A program made the position numbers and the translations under genes. The notes beneath the pieces were generated by a model. That model saw nothing but the letters and a program-made list of their open reading frames with translations, made no database searches and had not been told where the DNA came from. Shown here one piece after another: positions 1-7,322 of a stretch of DNA of 35,021 nucleotides; within the stretch, counting starts at the first letter, position 1, and each line of letters begins with the position of its first letter. The DNA is from Candidatus Omnitrophota bacterium (GTDB lineage Bacteria; Omnitrophota; Gorgyraeia; Duberdicusellales; 4484-171): NCBI GenBank assembly GCA_021735405.1, contig JAIPHC010000004.1, forward strand, positions 1-35,021, given 5' to 3'.

Positions 1-1136
1 TTGAATTTTTAAAAGAAATTATTTGGTGCGGTTTCAGCTGGGCAAATTTAGGCTATTCTCAATTTAATAATCTTTATTTAATTCAGATTGCCGATATCGG
101 CGGCGTAAAATTAATTAGTTTTGTTATAGTATTGGTAAATTTTTTGATTTGGGAAATGATAATTTCCTATAAGAAAAAAATAGAGAAAACAAAAATTTTA
201 AAAAAGCTGATTTTTCTTGTGCTAATATTTACGGCATTGGGGTCTTACTCATTATTCCGTTTTAAAAACACCGAAGCAAAAGAAAAAATAAATGTTACTT
301 TAATACAGCCTAATATTTTAGATAAACAACTTATGGGGCCGGAGGATAAAAATGAGGTTTTAAATAGATTATTGGTTATGGCAAAAAAAGCTCCGGAAGA
401 TAATTTAGTGATATTTCCCGAAGCGGCCTGGCCTTATCTTTTAAACAAAGAAAATACTCAACTAATCGGTAATTTTGTAAGCAGCAGCAAAAGAAATATT
501 CTTATCGGCGCCATAACTAAAAAAGAAAAAAGGCATTATAATTCTGCTTTATTTTTTAATAGAAGGGGAAGCTTAATCAAAATCTACGATAAAATAAAAT
601 TAGTCCCCTTTGGTGAATATGTTCCTTTAAGAAAATACTTAAAGTTTATCGAGGTTCTAAATAGCATCGGCGATATTACTCCCGGCGATCACGGAGAAAG
701 TTTTTCTTATCAAGGTAAAGATTTTTCTCTTCTTATTTGTTTCGAAGACGTGTTTCCTGATTATGTAGCAAAAGCGGCGGAAAATAAAGATTTTTTGGTA
801 AACATCACCGATGATAGCTGGTTTTATGGAGAGCCTGAAGCAAGCCAGCATTTATCGATTATGGTTTTAAGGGCGGTAGAAAACAGAATACCTATAATCA
901 GGGCGGCAAATAGCGGAATCAGCGGCTGGGTGTCTTTTCAAGGGGATATAACCAAACTAAGAAGAAATAAAAGAAGTTTATTTATTAGAGCCAAAGATGA
1001 CTTTGAGGTTTTAATTAACAGAGAAAGAAGTTTTTACAATAAAAGAAAAGGATGGTTTGTTTTGCTTTCTTTTCTTTTATTAATAGTTGTATTTTTTAAA
1101 GATAAGCTTAACTTTAAGATTAAACGAAAGGGTTGA
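1..1136 (+). CDS. lnt: Apolipoprotein N-acyltransferase, 5'-truncated by the window edge (open frame continues upstream of the ORF-track start at 132)
   Basis: Frame 3 is open from position 3 (EFLKEIIWCGFSWANLGYSQFNNLYLIQIADIGG...), typical Lnt sequence. Nitrilase-fold catalytic motifs VIFPEAAWP (Glu), KLVPFGEYVP (Lys) and LLICFEDVFPD (Cys). Confidence 0.9.
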   Translation, partial: EFLKEIIWCGFSWANLGYSQFNNLYLIQIADIGGVKLISFVIVLVNFLIWEMIISYKKKIEKTKILKKLIFLVLIFTALGSYSLFRFKNTEAKEKINVTLIQPNILDKQLMGPEDKNEVLNRLLVMAKKAPEDNLVIFPEAAWPYLLNKENTQLIGNFVSSSKRNILIGAITKKEKRHYNSALFFNRRGSLIKIYDKIKLVPFGEYVPLRKYLKFIEVLNSIGDITPGDHGESFSYQGKDFSLLICFEDVFPDYVAKAAENKDFLVNITDDSWFYGEPEASQHLSIMVLRAVENRIPIIRAANSGISGWVSFQGDITKLRRNKRSLFIRAKDDFEVLINRERSFYNKRKGWFVLLSFLLLIVVFFKDKLNFKIKRKG

Positions 1137-1151
1137 TTTAAGATAAACCTT

Positions 1152-1160
1152 TGCTATAAT
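1152..1160 (+). promoter_or_regulatory. Extended -10 promoter for the acyltransferase gene (TGC-TATAAT; upstream TTGATT at 1133-1138, 16-bp spacer)
   Basis: TTGATT 1133-1138, TATAAT 1155-1160, TG motif at 1152-1153; the ATG follows only 9 nt after the -10. Confidence 0.5.
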
Positions 1161-1169
1161 TTAGCTTCA

Positions 1170-2111
1170 ATGGATAAAAAAGAAAAAAAGAAGCTGTTGA
1201 GAAGAAAAGTTGGCCTCTATTTTATCAAAACTTTTACTTTTTTGGCCGGGGTGGCGCCGCTTAAATTAAATCTTTTCTTAGGTAAAATTTTAGGGTCCTT
1301 AGCTTATTTGGTTTTGTCACGCCATCGAAAAATTGCTTTAAATAGCCTTTCGATAGCCTTTCCCGGCTATTCTTTGAGTAAGAGAAAAAGAATTGCCAAA
1401 CAGTTTTTTGTCTTTATTGCTGAAGGCGGTTTTGAACTTATCTATTACCTTAACAACGTAAAAAAAATCCATAAGTTTGTAAAAATTGACGGCAAAGATT
1501 ACCTGGATAAAGCCTTAGCCAAAGGCAGGGGGGTGATTTTAATTACGGCTCACTATGGAAACTTTCCTTTGATGAGCCTGCGTCTTGCAGCCGAAGGTTA
1601 TCCGGTAAATCTTGTAGCCAGGCCGATGCGGGATAAATACGCAGAAGCGCATTTTCATAAATTAAGAACAGATGCCGGAGTAAAAAGCATATCTGTTTAT
1701 CCGCGCAGAGCCTGTGTGGCCGGAATAATTAACGCTTTAGCTAGAAATGAAATAGTGATAATTCTAATGGATCAAAATTTCGGTACCGGCGGAGTCTGGG
1801 TAAAGTTTTTTGATAAATTAGCCGCAACTCCAACCGGGCCGATAATTTTGTCTTTGCGAACCAAAGCGGCTCTAGTTCCTTCCTATATATATAGGCTAAA
1901 AGAAAAAGAACATTGTTTAAGGGTGTGCCCTGAAAAAAAATTAGTTTTAGGCAAGGATAAAAATGAAACAATATTAATCAACGCGGCTGAATTTACTAAA
2001 ATTATCGAAGGTTGGATAAAGGAAAGGCCGGGGCATTGGAGCTGGGTCCACCGGCGCTGGAAATCACGTCCGCCAAAGAACGTAGACGGCAATAAAGTAT
2101 TTAATAAATAA
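1170..2111 (+). CDS. Lysophospholipid/lipid A biosynthesis acyltransferase (LpxL/HtrB family)
   Basis: 313 aa; N-terminal hydrophobic segment, ITAHYGNFPLMSLRLA (HX4-type acyltransferase motif), VARPMRD, WVHRRWKSRP C-terminus typical of HtrB/LpxL. Confidence 0.87.
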   Translation: MDKKEKKKLLRRKVGLYFIKTFTFLAGVAPLKLNLFLGKILGSLAYLVLSRHRKIALNSLSIAFPGYSLSKRKRIAKQFFVFIAEGGFELIYYLNNVKKIHKFVKIDGKDYLDKALAKGRGVILITAHYGNFPLMSLRLAAEGYPVNLVARPMRDKYAEAHFHKLRTDAGVKSISVYPRRACVAGIINALARNEIVIILMDQNFGTGGVWVKFFDKLAATPTGPIILSLRTKAALVPSYIYRLKEKEHCLRVCPEKKLVLGKDKNETILINAAEFTKIIEGWIKERPGHWSWVHRRWKSRPPKNVDGNKVFNK

Positions 2112-2136
2112 TTAAATCTCCATTGTTATTTAGGTG

Positions 2137-2164
2137 TTGTAAACGTTTTCTTTTTTGGTAAAAT
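2137..2164 (+). promoter_or_regulatory. Predicted promoter (TTGTAA-16-TAAAAT) with an embedded LacI/cre-like operator TTGTAAACGTTTTCT (2137-2151)
   Basis: Operator-like near-palindrome with central CG; overlaps the -35 and spacer. Every fixed position of the classical CcpA cre consensus WTGNAANCGNWNNCW is matched. Confidence 0.45.
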
Positions 2165-2212
2165 AAAGAAGGTACATCTAACATTTATAATATATAAACA
2201 ATAAAATAAGCA

Positions 2213-4855
2213 ATGAAAAAAATTCTATTTTTTCTAATCATCTTTTTTGCCCTTCCTTTAGTTTTTGCGGCTTCTGCAGACAGTTATTTGGTAGGAATCG
2301 GCGAGGAGTTTTTAAACCAAGGCCGGCTTCGGCAGGCAAAAATTGAATTTCAAAAGGCTCTCCAGGCTAATCCCCAAAACGAAAAAGCAAAAAATTACCT
2401 AAAGCAATTGCGCCAAACAGCGGTTAAAAGGGCTCTGGATGAATACTCGCCACAGCAATTGGCTTCCCAAGAAGAGAATTACCGGGAAGAAGCGGAAAGC
2501 TATGCTTCCAGGCCAGCTTCTGACAAGAATAAGAAGAAAAAGTCTAACTTTTCTTTAAAGGGGGATTACCAATTAAGTTTTGGCGTTGAATCAGGCGAAA
2601 CTATTTGGAAAAGAGCTAATGCTGATTTAAATGAAGAAAATTGGCGTATTCTTGACGACGACGCTTACAACCGCCGGGAAAACACCTTTGATCCGGCAGT
2701 TTTTAGCCGATTGTCGTTTCAGCTGGATTACCCCCAAGAGCAGGGATGGAGTTTTCACAGCAATTTTGATATTAGCCCTTGGAGTTTTATCGGGAAAACA
2801 AATAAAATAACCGTTGACGGCGTAGGCGGAGACAGCGCAGATGTGCAGTTTCTGTATTGGTCCAATAGCCGTTATACTGTAAACCAATCGGTAAATAGCA
2901 ATTTGAATGCGGATTCGTTTAATTTGCCGGAGATAAAAGTTGTTGACGGCAAGACTCACCCGGTAGCTATTACCAGTATGTGGGGCAATATTTTTAATAT
3001 CCCCGCGCTGGAAATCAAACGTGATTTTTGGCCGCTTAGGGAATTGAGTTTCAGCTATAACGGTGATCCCCTTAGCCTTAAGGTTTTTCCGGCCGCTTTA
3101 GAGAGCGAAGATTATATTTCGGATGACCCGCTTAAAATTACCGGAAACAGGACTTATTGGGAAGAATCTCAATGGATAGTAAATTGGGAGCCGGGAAATT
3201 TTAACTCCGGCGCGGCGCCGGCCGGATACCATAAGGGAAGTTTTGACGATGCTTTAGCCTATTATACCCGGGATTCCTACGGAAATCGCCTTACCGCTTT
3301 ACGCGGTTTTTCCCTTAATTATGATTTAGAAGGCGCAAATATTGATTTTACCGCAGCTTCTCCTAAAGAGCTATGGCAGGATTATGATAGTTTTAATACC
3401 TGGTCGTCTGCTTTGCGGGCAAAATATTTGAATTTAGATAATATTGTTTTAGGGTTTACCTACGGCGGAAAGTTCGGTTATAATCAAAGGTCTTTAGATC
3501 TTTCCAACAATGTATTTGGCTTGGACGCAAATATCGGCCTCGGAACCAACAGCGAACTTTTGCTTGAAGGGCTTACTTCTTATACTGAAACCGACAGGAC
3601 TTCAGACTATGAAACCGAAAAACACGGCAACGCTTTTCACCTTAGTTTAGTGAATTCTTCCGGCCCGGTTTTTAGGAAAAATTATTTTGGCGTAAACCCT
3701 CGCAAGAATGAATCTTTTTATAAACTTAGGCTGTCTTTGACCCATATGGACCAAGGCTTTGAAAGCGCTTTAGCCAGTTACCGCCAGACCAGAGATGATG
3801 AATATTGGTCAAGGCATATTACTTTCCGCAAGCCTTTTCAGTCTTACCGGAGGGCGGGGCTGTACGGCCCTTCATTGGCTTGGGATGATATTAAACCTTT
3901 TAGGATTGGAGACGGCATCGATTACGGCAGAGACGTGATTAGCCTGCGGGTTGAATGGGAAAATCTTTTTGATGACAGGTTAGACGCATTATTCGATGTC
4001 CGCAATGTCCACGATGTAGATGGTAAATTTATCGAAAATGTAGCCAGGCTGGAAGGCCAATTCGATTTAACTGATAAACTCACCACAAAATTTTTAGGCA
4101 TTTATCAAAAGATGCCGGATACAATCGAAGGCATTGATCCTTTTGTTTTCGATCCTCAAACCGGAGACTACTACAACAACGACCAAGTAGAAGACGGTAA
4201 AGACCCTTCTTTAAAGACGGTCGGCTTGGGCGCTAATTATGATTTCTTTAAGTGGCTTAATTTAAACTTTACCTGGGAACGTTCCAATGACGTAACTTTA
4301 GCTTATGACAATTTTCCCCGGAGTATTTTAAATAATGTAGATTGGTGGACCACCGTTACCAGTGAAGGAAAAACTTTCTGGGAAGAAGTCCATCAACTTT
4401 ATAACAACCAGTATTTTCCTTTACCCCCTTATCCTTATTTTGATATTTTTAAAGTAGGCTTAGGCTTTAGGCCCACAGACAAAGTTAATATTTATCTGGA
4501 TTATACCCGGAATGAATACAACTGGGCTCAAATTATCGATGAGAATATGAACCATATCGGAATTTCTACAAGTTATCTTCCTACCGAAAAAATAAGTTTT
4601 TATCTCAGGTATGTATATTCGAGAGCTAATGATTTATCTGAATTGAATGAAGATTCACGAGTAGTAAAACGTACTCATCATACAGTTTTTTCTGAAGTAA
4701 GGTTTAGGTTAGAAGAAACTAGTGAGTTGATTGCTCAGTACGGGGTGGGGAATTCAGGCGGAATTTTAGAATCGACTTATACTCCCTTTGGGGGAGGAGT
4801 ACCGACTTTAGATACTCAACATATTTTTAGAGTTTATTACAGAAAAAAGTTTTAA
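2213..4855 (+). CDS. Secreted outer-membrane beta-barrel-type protein with N-terminal TPR repeat
   Basis: 880 aa; signal peptide MKKILFFLIIFFALPLVFA, TPR-like GEEFLNQGRLRQAKIEFQKALQANPQNEKAKNYL, then long alternating aromatic beta-strand-like sequence ending in a C-terminal Phe (FRVYYRKKF), typical of an OMP beta-signal. Confidence 0.7.
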   Translation: MKKILFFLIIFFALPLVFAASADSYLVGIGEEFLNQGRLRQAKIEFQKALQANPQNEKAKNYLKQLRQTAVKRALDEYSPQQLASQEENYREEAESYASRPASDKNKKKKSNFSLKGDYQLSFGVESGETIWKRANADLNEENWRILDDDAYNRRENTFDPAVFSRLSFQLDYPQEQGWSFHSNFDISPWSFIGKTNKITVDGVGGDSADVQFLYWSNSRYTVNQSVNSNLNADSFNLPEIKVVDGKTHPVAITSMWGNIFNIPALEIKRDFWPLRELSFSYNGDPLSLKVFPAALESEDYISDDPLKITGNRTYWEESQWIVNWEPGNFNSGAAPAGYHKGSFDDALAYYTRDSYGNRLTALRGFSLNYDLEGANIDFTAASPKELWQDYDSFNTWSSALRAKYLNLDNIVLGFTYGGKFGYNQRSLDLSNNVFGLDANIGLGTNSELLLEGLTSYTETDRTSDYETEKHGNAFHLSLVNSSGPVFRKNYFGVNPRKNESFYKLRLSLTHMDQGFESALASYRQTRDDEYWSRHITFRKPFQSYRRAGLYGPSLAWDDIKPFRIGDGIDYGRDVISLRVEWENLFDDRLDALFDVRNVHDVDGKFIENVARLEGQFDLTDKLTTKFLGIYQKMPDTIEGIDPFVFDPQTGDYYNNDQVEDGKDPSLKTVGLGANYDFFKWLNLNFTWERSNDVTLAYDNFPRSILNNVDWWTTVTSEGKTFWEEVHQLYNNQYFPLPPYPYFDIFKVGLGFRPTDKVNIYLDYTRNEYNWAQIIDENMNHIGISTSYLPTEKISFYLRYVYSRANDLSELNEDSRVVKRTHHTVFSEVRFRLEETSELIAQYGVGNSGGILESTYTPFGGGVPTLDTQHIFRVYYRKKF

Positions 4856-4883
4856 TATTTCATAAATTATTATAACAATTTTC

Positions 4884-4912
4884 TTTACAGAAATAAACGC
4901 TGATGCTATAAT
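4884..4912 (+). promoter_or_regulatory. Promoter TTTACA-17-TATAAT with extended -10 (TGC-TATAAT)
   Basis: TTTACA 4884-4889, TATAAT 4907-4912, 17-bp spacer, TG at 4904-4905. Confidence 0.55.
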
Positions 4913-4951
4913 TAAAAAAATAGCAAAACGATAAAAAAAGGGGAGGCTTTA

Positions 4952-6115
4952 ATGGATAAAGCAAAAATCGTTCCTATAGTTTTATTGATTATTATTTTGG
5001 GAGTTGGGTTTGTAGCTTATAATTTTTATGTACAGAATATACAAATAAAACAAAACAACCAGGAATTAGAAAGTCTTAATAATTCTTTGCAGGAAGAAAA
5101 AAATGTTTTAGAGCAAAGGAATCAAAGAAGCCGGGAAAAAAATAGAGAGTTAAACGAAAGGCTTAGTTCTATAAACAAAGAGCTTTCCCGGATTGAAGAA
5201 GAAAATAACGAGCTAGAAAGCAGGTACCGCCAGGTGGCCCGGGAAAGAGACCAGTTAGCCGATAAACTTAAAGAAAGGCCGAAAGAGGTTCAGGTTAAAG
5301 AAGCGCCTAAGGTTACCAAGGCAGAAAGAAGCGATGATTATTGGGCAGATTTTATCCAGAAAAAAGCTGAGTTAGAAGCTAAGGTCGACGAGCTTCAGAA
5401 GAAAGTTCTCAATACCCAAAGCGAGCTCGCAAAGATAAAGAGAGAAAATGAAGAGATGTCTTTAGAGCTGGATAAATACGAACAAAAAAGCGAAGAATTA
5501 AAACAGAAAATTGAGAATAAACAAAGAGCCTTACGGGTTATAAGCATGGATTTGGTAGCCGAGCGCGAAGAAAGGGGCCAGGCGGTAGAAGAAGTTAAAA
5601 AATTAAGAAATAAAAATTCCAGTTTAAAAAGGGAATTAATAGTTATAAATAGGCAGAAAGGTAAATTGCAGGACAGGCTTAAAGAAACTCTAGAGAAGAA
5701 AAATATGCTGGAAGAAAAACTAGTTAACGCCGAAAGCATTTTACGCGAAAAAAGTTTAGATTTTAAAGATTTGCAAACTGATTTAACCCAGACTATAAAA
5801 GAAGGTAAAAAGGCAACTGCCGGCGAGTCTAGCTCGGTAGAGCTGCCTCCTATCGTGGTAAGTTCAGATTCTTCGATTGCAAGCGGGTTGAAGGGAGAAA
5901 TTATTGCGGTTAATTCTCCGGAGAGTTTTGTGGTTTTTGATTTAGGCGAAGCTTCGGGGGTAAGGCCAGGCGCTTTACTTAAGGTTATGAGGGGCAATCG
6001 TGAAATTGCAACCGTAGAGGTAATTGAAACCCGGAAAAATATATCCGCAGCAGACATAAAGGAAGTTGTGGGCGGTTTCAATATCCAGGAAGGGGATATT
6101 ATAATCAGTAGATAG
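4952..6115 (+). CDS. Membrane-anchored coiled-coil protein with C-terminal small beta domain
   Basis: 387 aa; N-terminal TM helix IVPIVLLIIILGVGFVAYNFYV, about 250 aa of heptad-rich coiled coil, C-terminal GEIIAVNSPESFVVFDLGEASGVRPGALLKVMRGN...IQEGDIIIS. SD GGGGAGG at 4940-4946. Confidence 0.7.
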   Translation: MDKAKIVPIVLLIIILGVGFVAYNFYVQNIQIKQNNQELESLNNSLQEEKNVLEQRNQRSREKNRELNERLSSINKELSRIEEENNELESRYRQVARERDQLADKLKERPKEVQVKEAPKVTKAERSDDYWADFIQKKAELEAKVDELQKKVLNTQSELAKIKRENEEMSLELDKYEQKSEELKQKIENKQRALRVISMDLVAEREERGQAVEEVKKLRNKNSSLKRELIVINRQKGKLQDRLKETLEKKNMLEEKLVNAESILREKSLDFKDLQTDLTQTIKEGKKATAGESSSVELPPIVVSSDSSIASGLKGEIIAVNSPESFVVFDLGEASGVRPGALLKVMRGNREIATVEVIETRKNISAADIKEVVGGFNIQEGDIIISR

Positions 6116-6121
6116 GTTTTT

Positions 6122-7120
6122 GTGTCTTCATCTAAAGTTACCATCAAAGAAGTAGCTAAAAGGGCCGGTGTTTCGATTGCCACTGTTTCCCGCTACATCA
6201 ACAAATCTCTCCATTTACGCGAAGAAAATCGTTCTAAAATCGAAAAAGCTATCAAGGAGCTTGATTACCGGCCTTTGGTTTATGCCCGCCGTTTAGCCGG
6301 AGGAAAGCTTAACACTTTTGGTTTAATCATTCCAGGCTATGAAGGTATATTTTATTCTTTTTACGCTTTAAAAATCATCAGAGAAGTGGCTGCGGCTTTG
6401 GACGAAAAAGAAATAGATATGCATCTTAATATTTACCGGGATAGAGATATTTTTAATTCGTCCTTGGTAGACGGGGTTATCATGGCAGATTTAATTTCCA
6501 ACAAAGATCAGCTTTTAAGGTTGAAAAAAGAAGGTGTCCCCGTTGTGGTAATAAACAGAAAGCTTTCCGATGAAAATATAAATTTTGTCGCAGTTGATAA
6601 CCATAAAGGCGCATATGAAGCTACCGAGTTTCTGATTAATCATGGACATAAAAAAATTGTTCATTTGGCCGGAGATACCGAGGTTCAATGCGCTCGCCAG
6701 AGAATAGACGGTTTTAAAGCAGCTTTAAAAAAGAATGGAATAAAAGAGAGGCCGAATTCTATTTGCTTAACGAATTTTTCCCGGGCTAAAGCCAGAGAGG
6801 AGCTTAATAAACTATTTTCTTCAAAAGAGTTTCCTACTGCTATTTTTTGCTGCAGTGATGAAGTGGCCAGTGAAGTTTTAAATTTTGCCGATGAAAATTC
6901 GATAGCAATTCCGGAACGGTTAAGCGTTATAGGCTTTGATGATAATCCTAACATTTCTTTCCAAAATATGATGTTAACTACTGTACGCCAGCCATTGGCC
7001 CAAATGGCTAAAGAAGCTGTTAAGATATTAAAACAAAATATCGATAAAGAAATATCCCCCCGGAAAGTTATTCTTGAGCCTAAGCTTGTTATTCGAGATA
7101 CAGTAGGCTTTCAAAAATAG
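6122..7120 (+). CDS. LacI/GalR-family transcriptional regulator
   Basis: 332 aa; N-terminal HTH VTIKEVAKRAGVSIATVSRYIN, hinge region YARRLAGGKLNTFGLIIP, periplasmic-binding-protein-like effector domain. GTG start. Confidence 0.93.
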   Translation: MSSSKVTIKEVAKRAGVSIATVSRYINKSLHLREENRSKIEKAIKELDYRPLVYARRLAGGKLNTFGLIIPGYEGIFYSFYALKIIREVAAALDEKEIDMHLNIYRDRDIFNSSLVDGVIMADLISNKDQLLRLKKEGVPVVVINRKLSDENINFVAVDNHKGAYEATEFLINHGHKKIVHLAGDTEVQCARQRIDGFKAALKKNGIKERPNSICLTNFSRAKAREELNKLFSSKEFPTAIFCCSDEVASEVLNFADENSIAIPERLSVIGFDDNPNISFQNMMLTTVRQPLAQMAKEAVKILKQNIDKEISPRKVILEPKLVIRDTVGFQK

Positions 7121-7149
7121 CTTAAAAAAAGGTTTTTTAAAAAAGATAT

Positions 7150-7197
7150 TTTCTATATGTTGTATAGTTTTTGCTAAAAATACACAATATTTGGTAT
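7150..7197 (+). promoter_or_regulatory. Tandem NrdR-box-like operators (7150-7165 TTTCTATATGTTGTAT; 7182-7197 ACACAATATTTGGTAT)
   Basis: Compared with the NrdR consensus ACACWATATATWGTGT: about 11/16 and 13/16 matches. Spaced 32 bp start to start (16 bp between boxes), the canonical tandem geometry, upstream of an RNR gene. Confidence 0.75.
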
Positions 7198-7202
7198 TTT
7201 TC

Positions 7203-7231
7203 TTGACACATTTTTATTTTTGTGATATAAA
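7203..7231 (+). promoter_or_regulatory. nrdJ promoter: TTGACA-17-TATAAA
   Basis: Exact TTGACA at 7203-7208 and TATAAA at 7226-7231 with 17-bp spacer. Confidence 0.7.
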
Positions 7232-7322
7232 GTTTTACCGTTTCAATCCATTCAACCAGGCAAAAAATCTTTAGTTCACTTAACAATATTTTTTAAATAA
7301 ATCAAACGTGGAGGAGGCAGTC

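Noticed and set aside
2627-2959. 110-aa minus-strand ORF within the OM barrel gene
   Set aside because: Antisense, no motif, no promoter or SD.
4896-4908. Second LacI-like operator (AAATAAACGCTGAT) upstream of the coiled-coil gene
   Set aside because: Central CG present but poor dyad symmetry and several mismatches to the 2137-2151 motif.
5395-6183. 262-aa minus-strand ORF opposite the coiled-coil gene
   Set aside because: Ser/Leu/Phe-rich low-complexity translation typical of the antisense of a Glu/Lys-rich coiled coil; no domain and fully inside a well-supported CDS.
7122-7140. TTAAAAAA-AGG-TTTTTTAA hairpin after the LacI gene
   Set aside because: A/T-only stem with a 3-nt loop; too weak to call a terminator and expected by chance in AT-rich DNA.
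7232-7322. Possible cobalamin riboswitch for the B12-dependent RNR
   Set aside because: Leader is only about 85 nt and no B12-box-like conserved sequence is visible.
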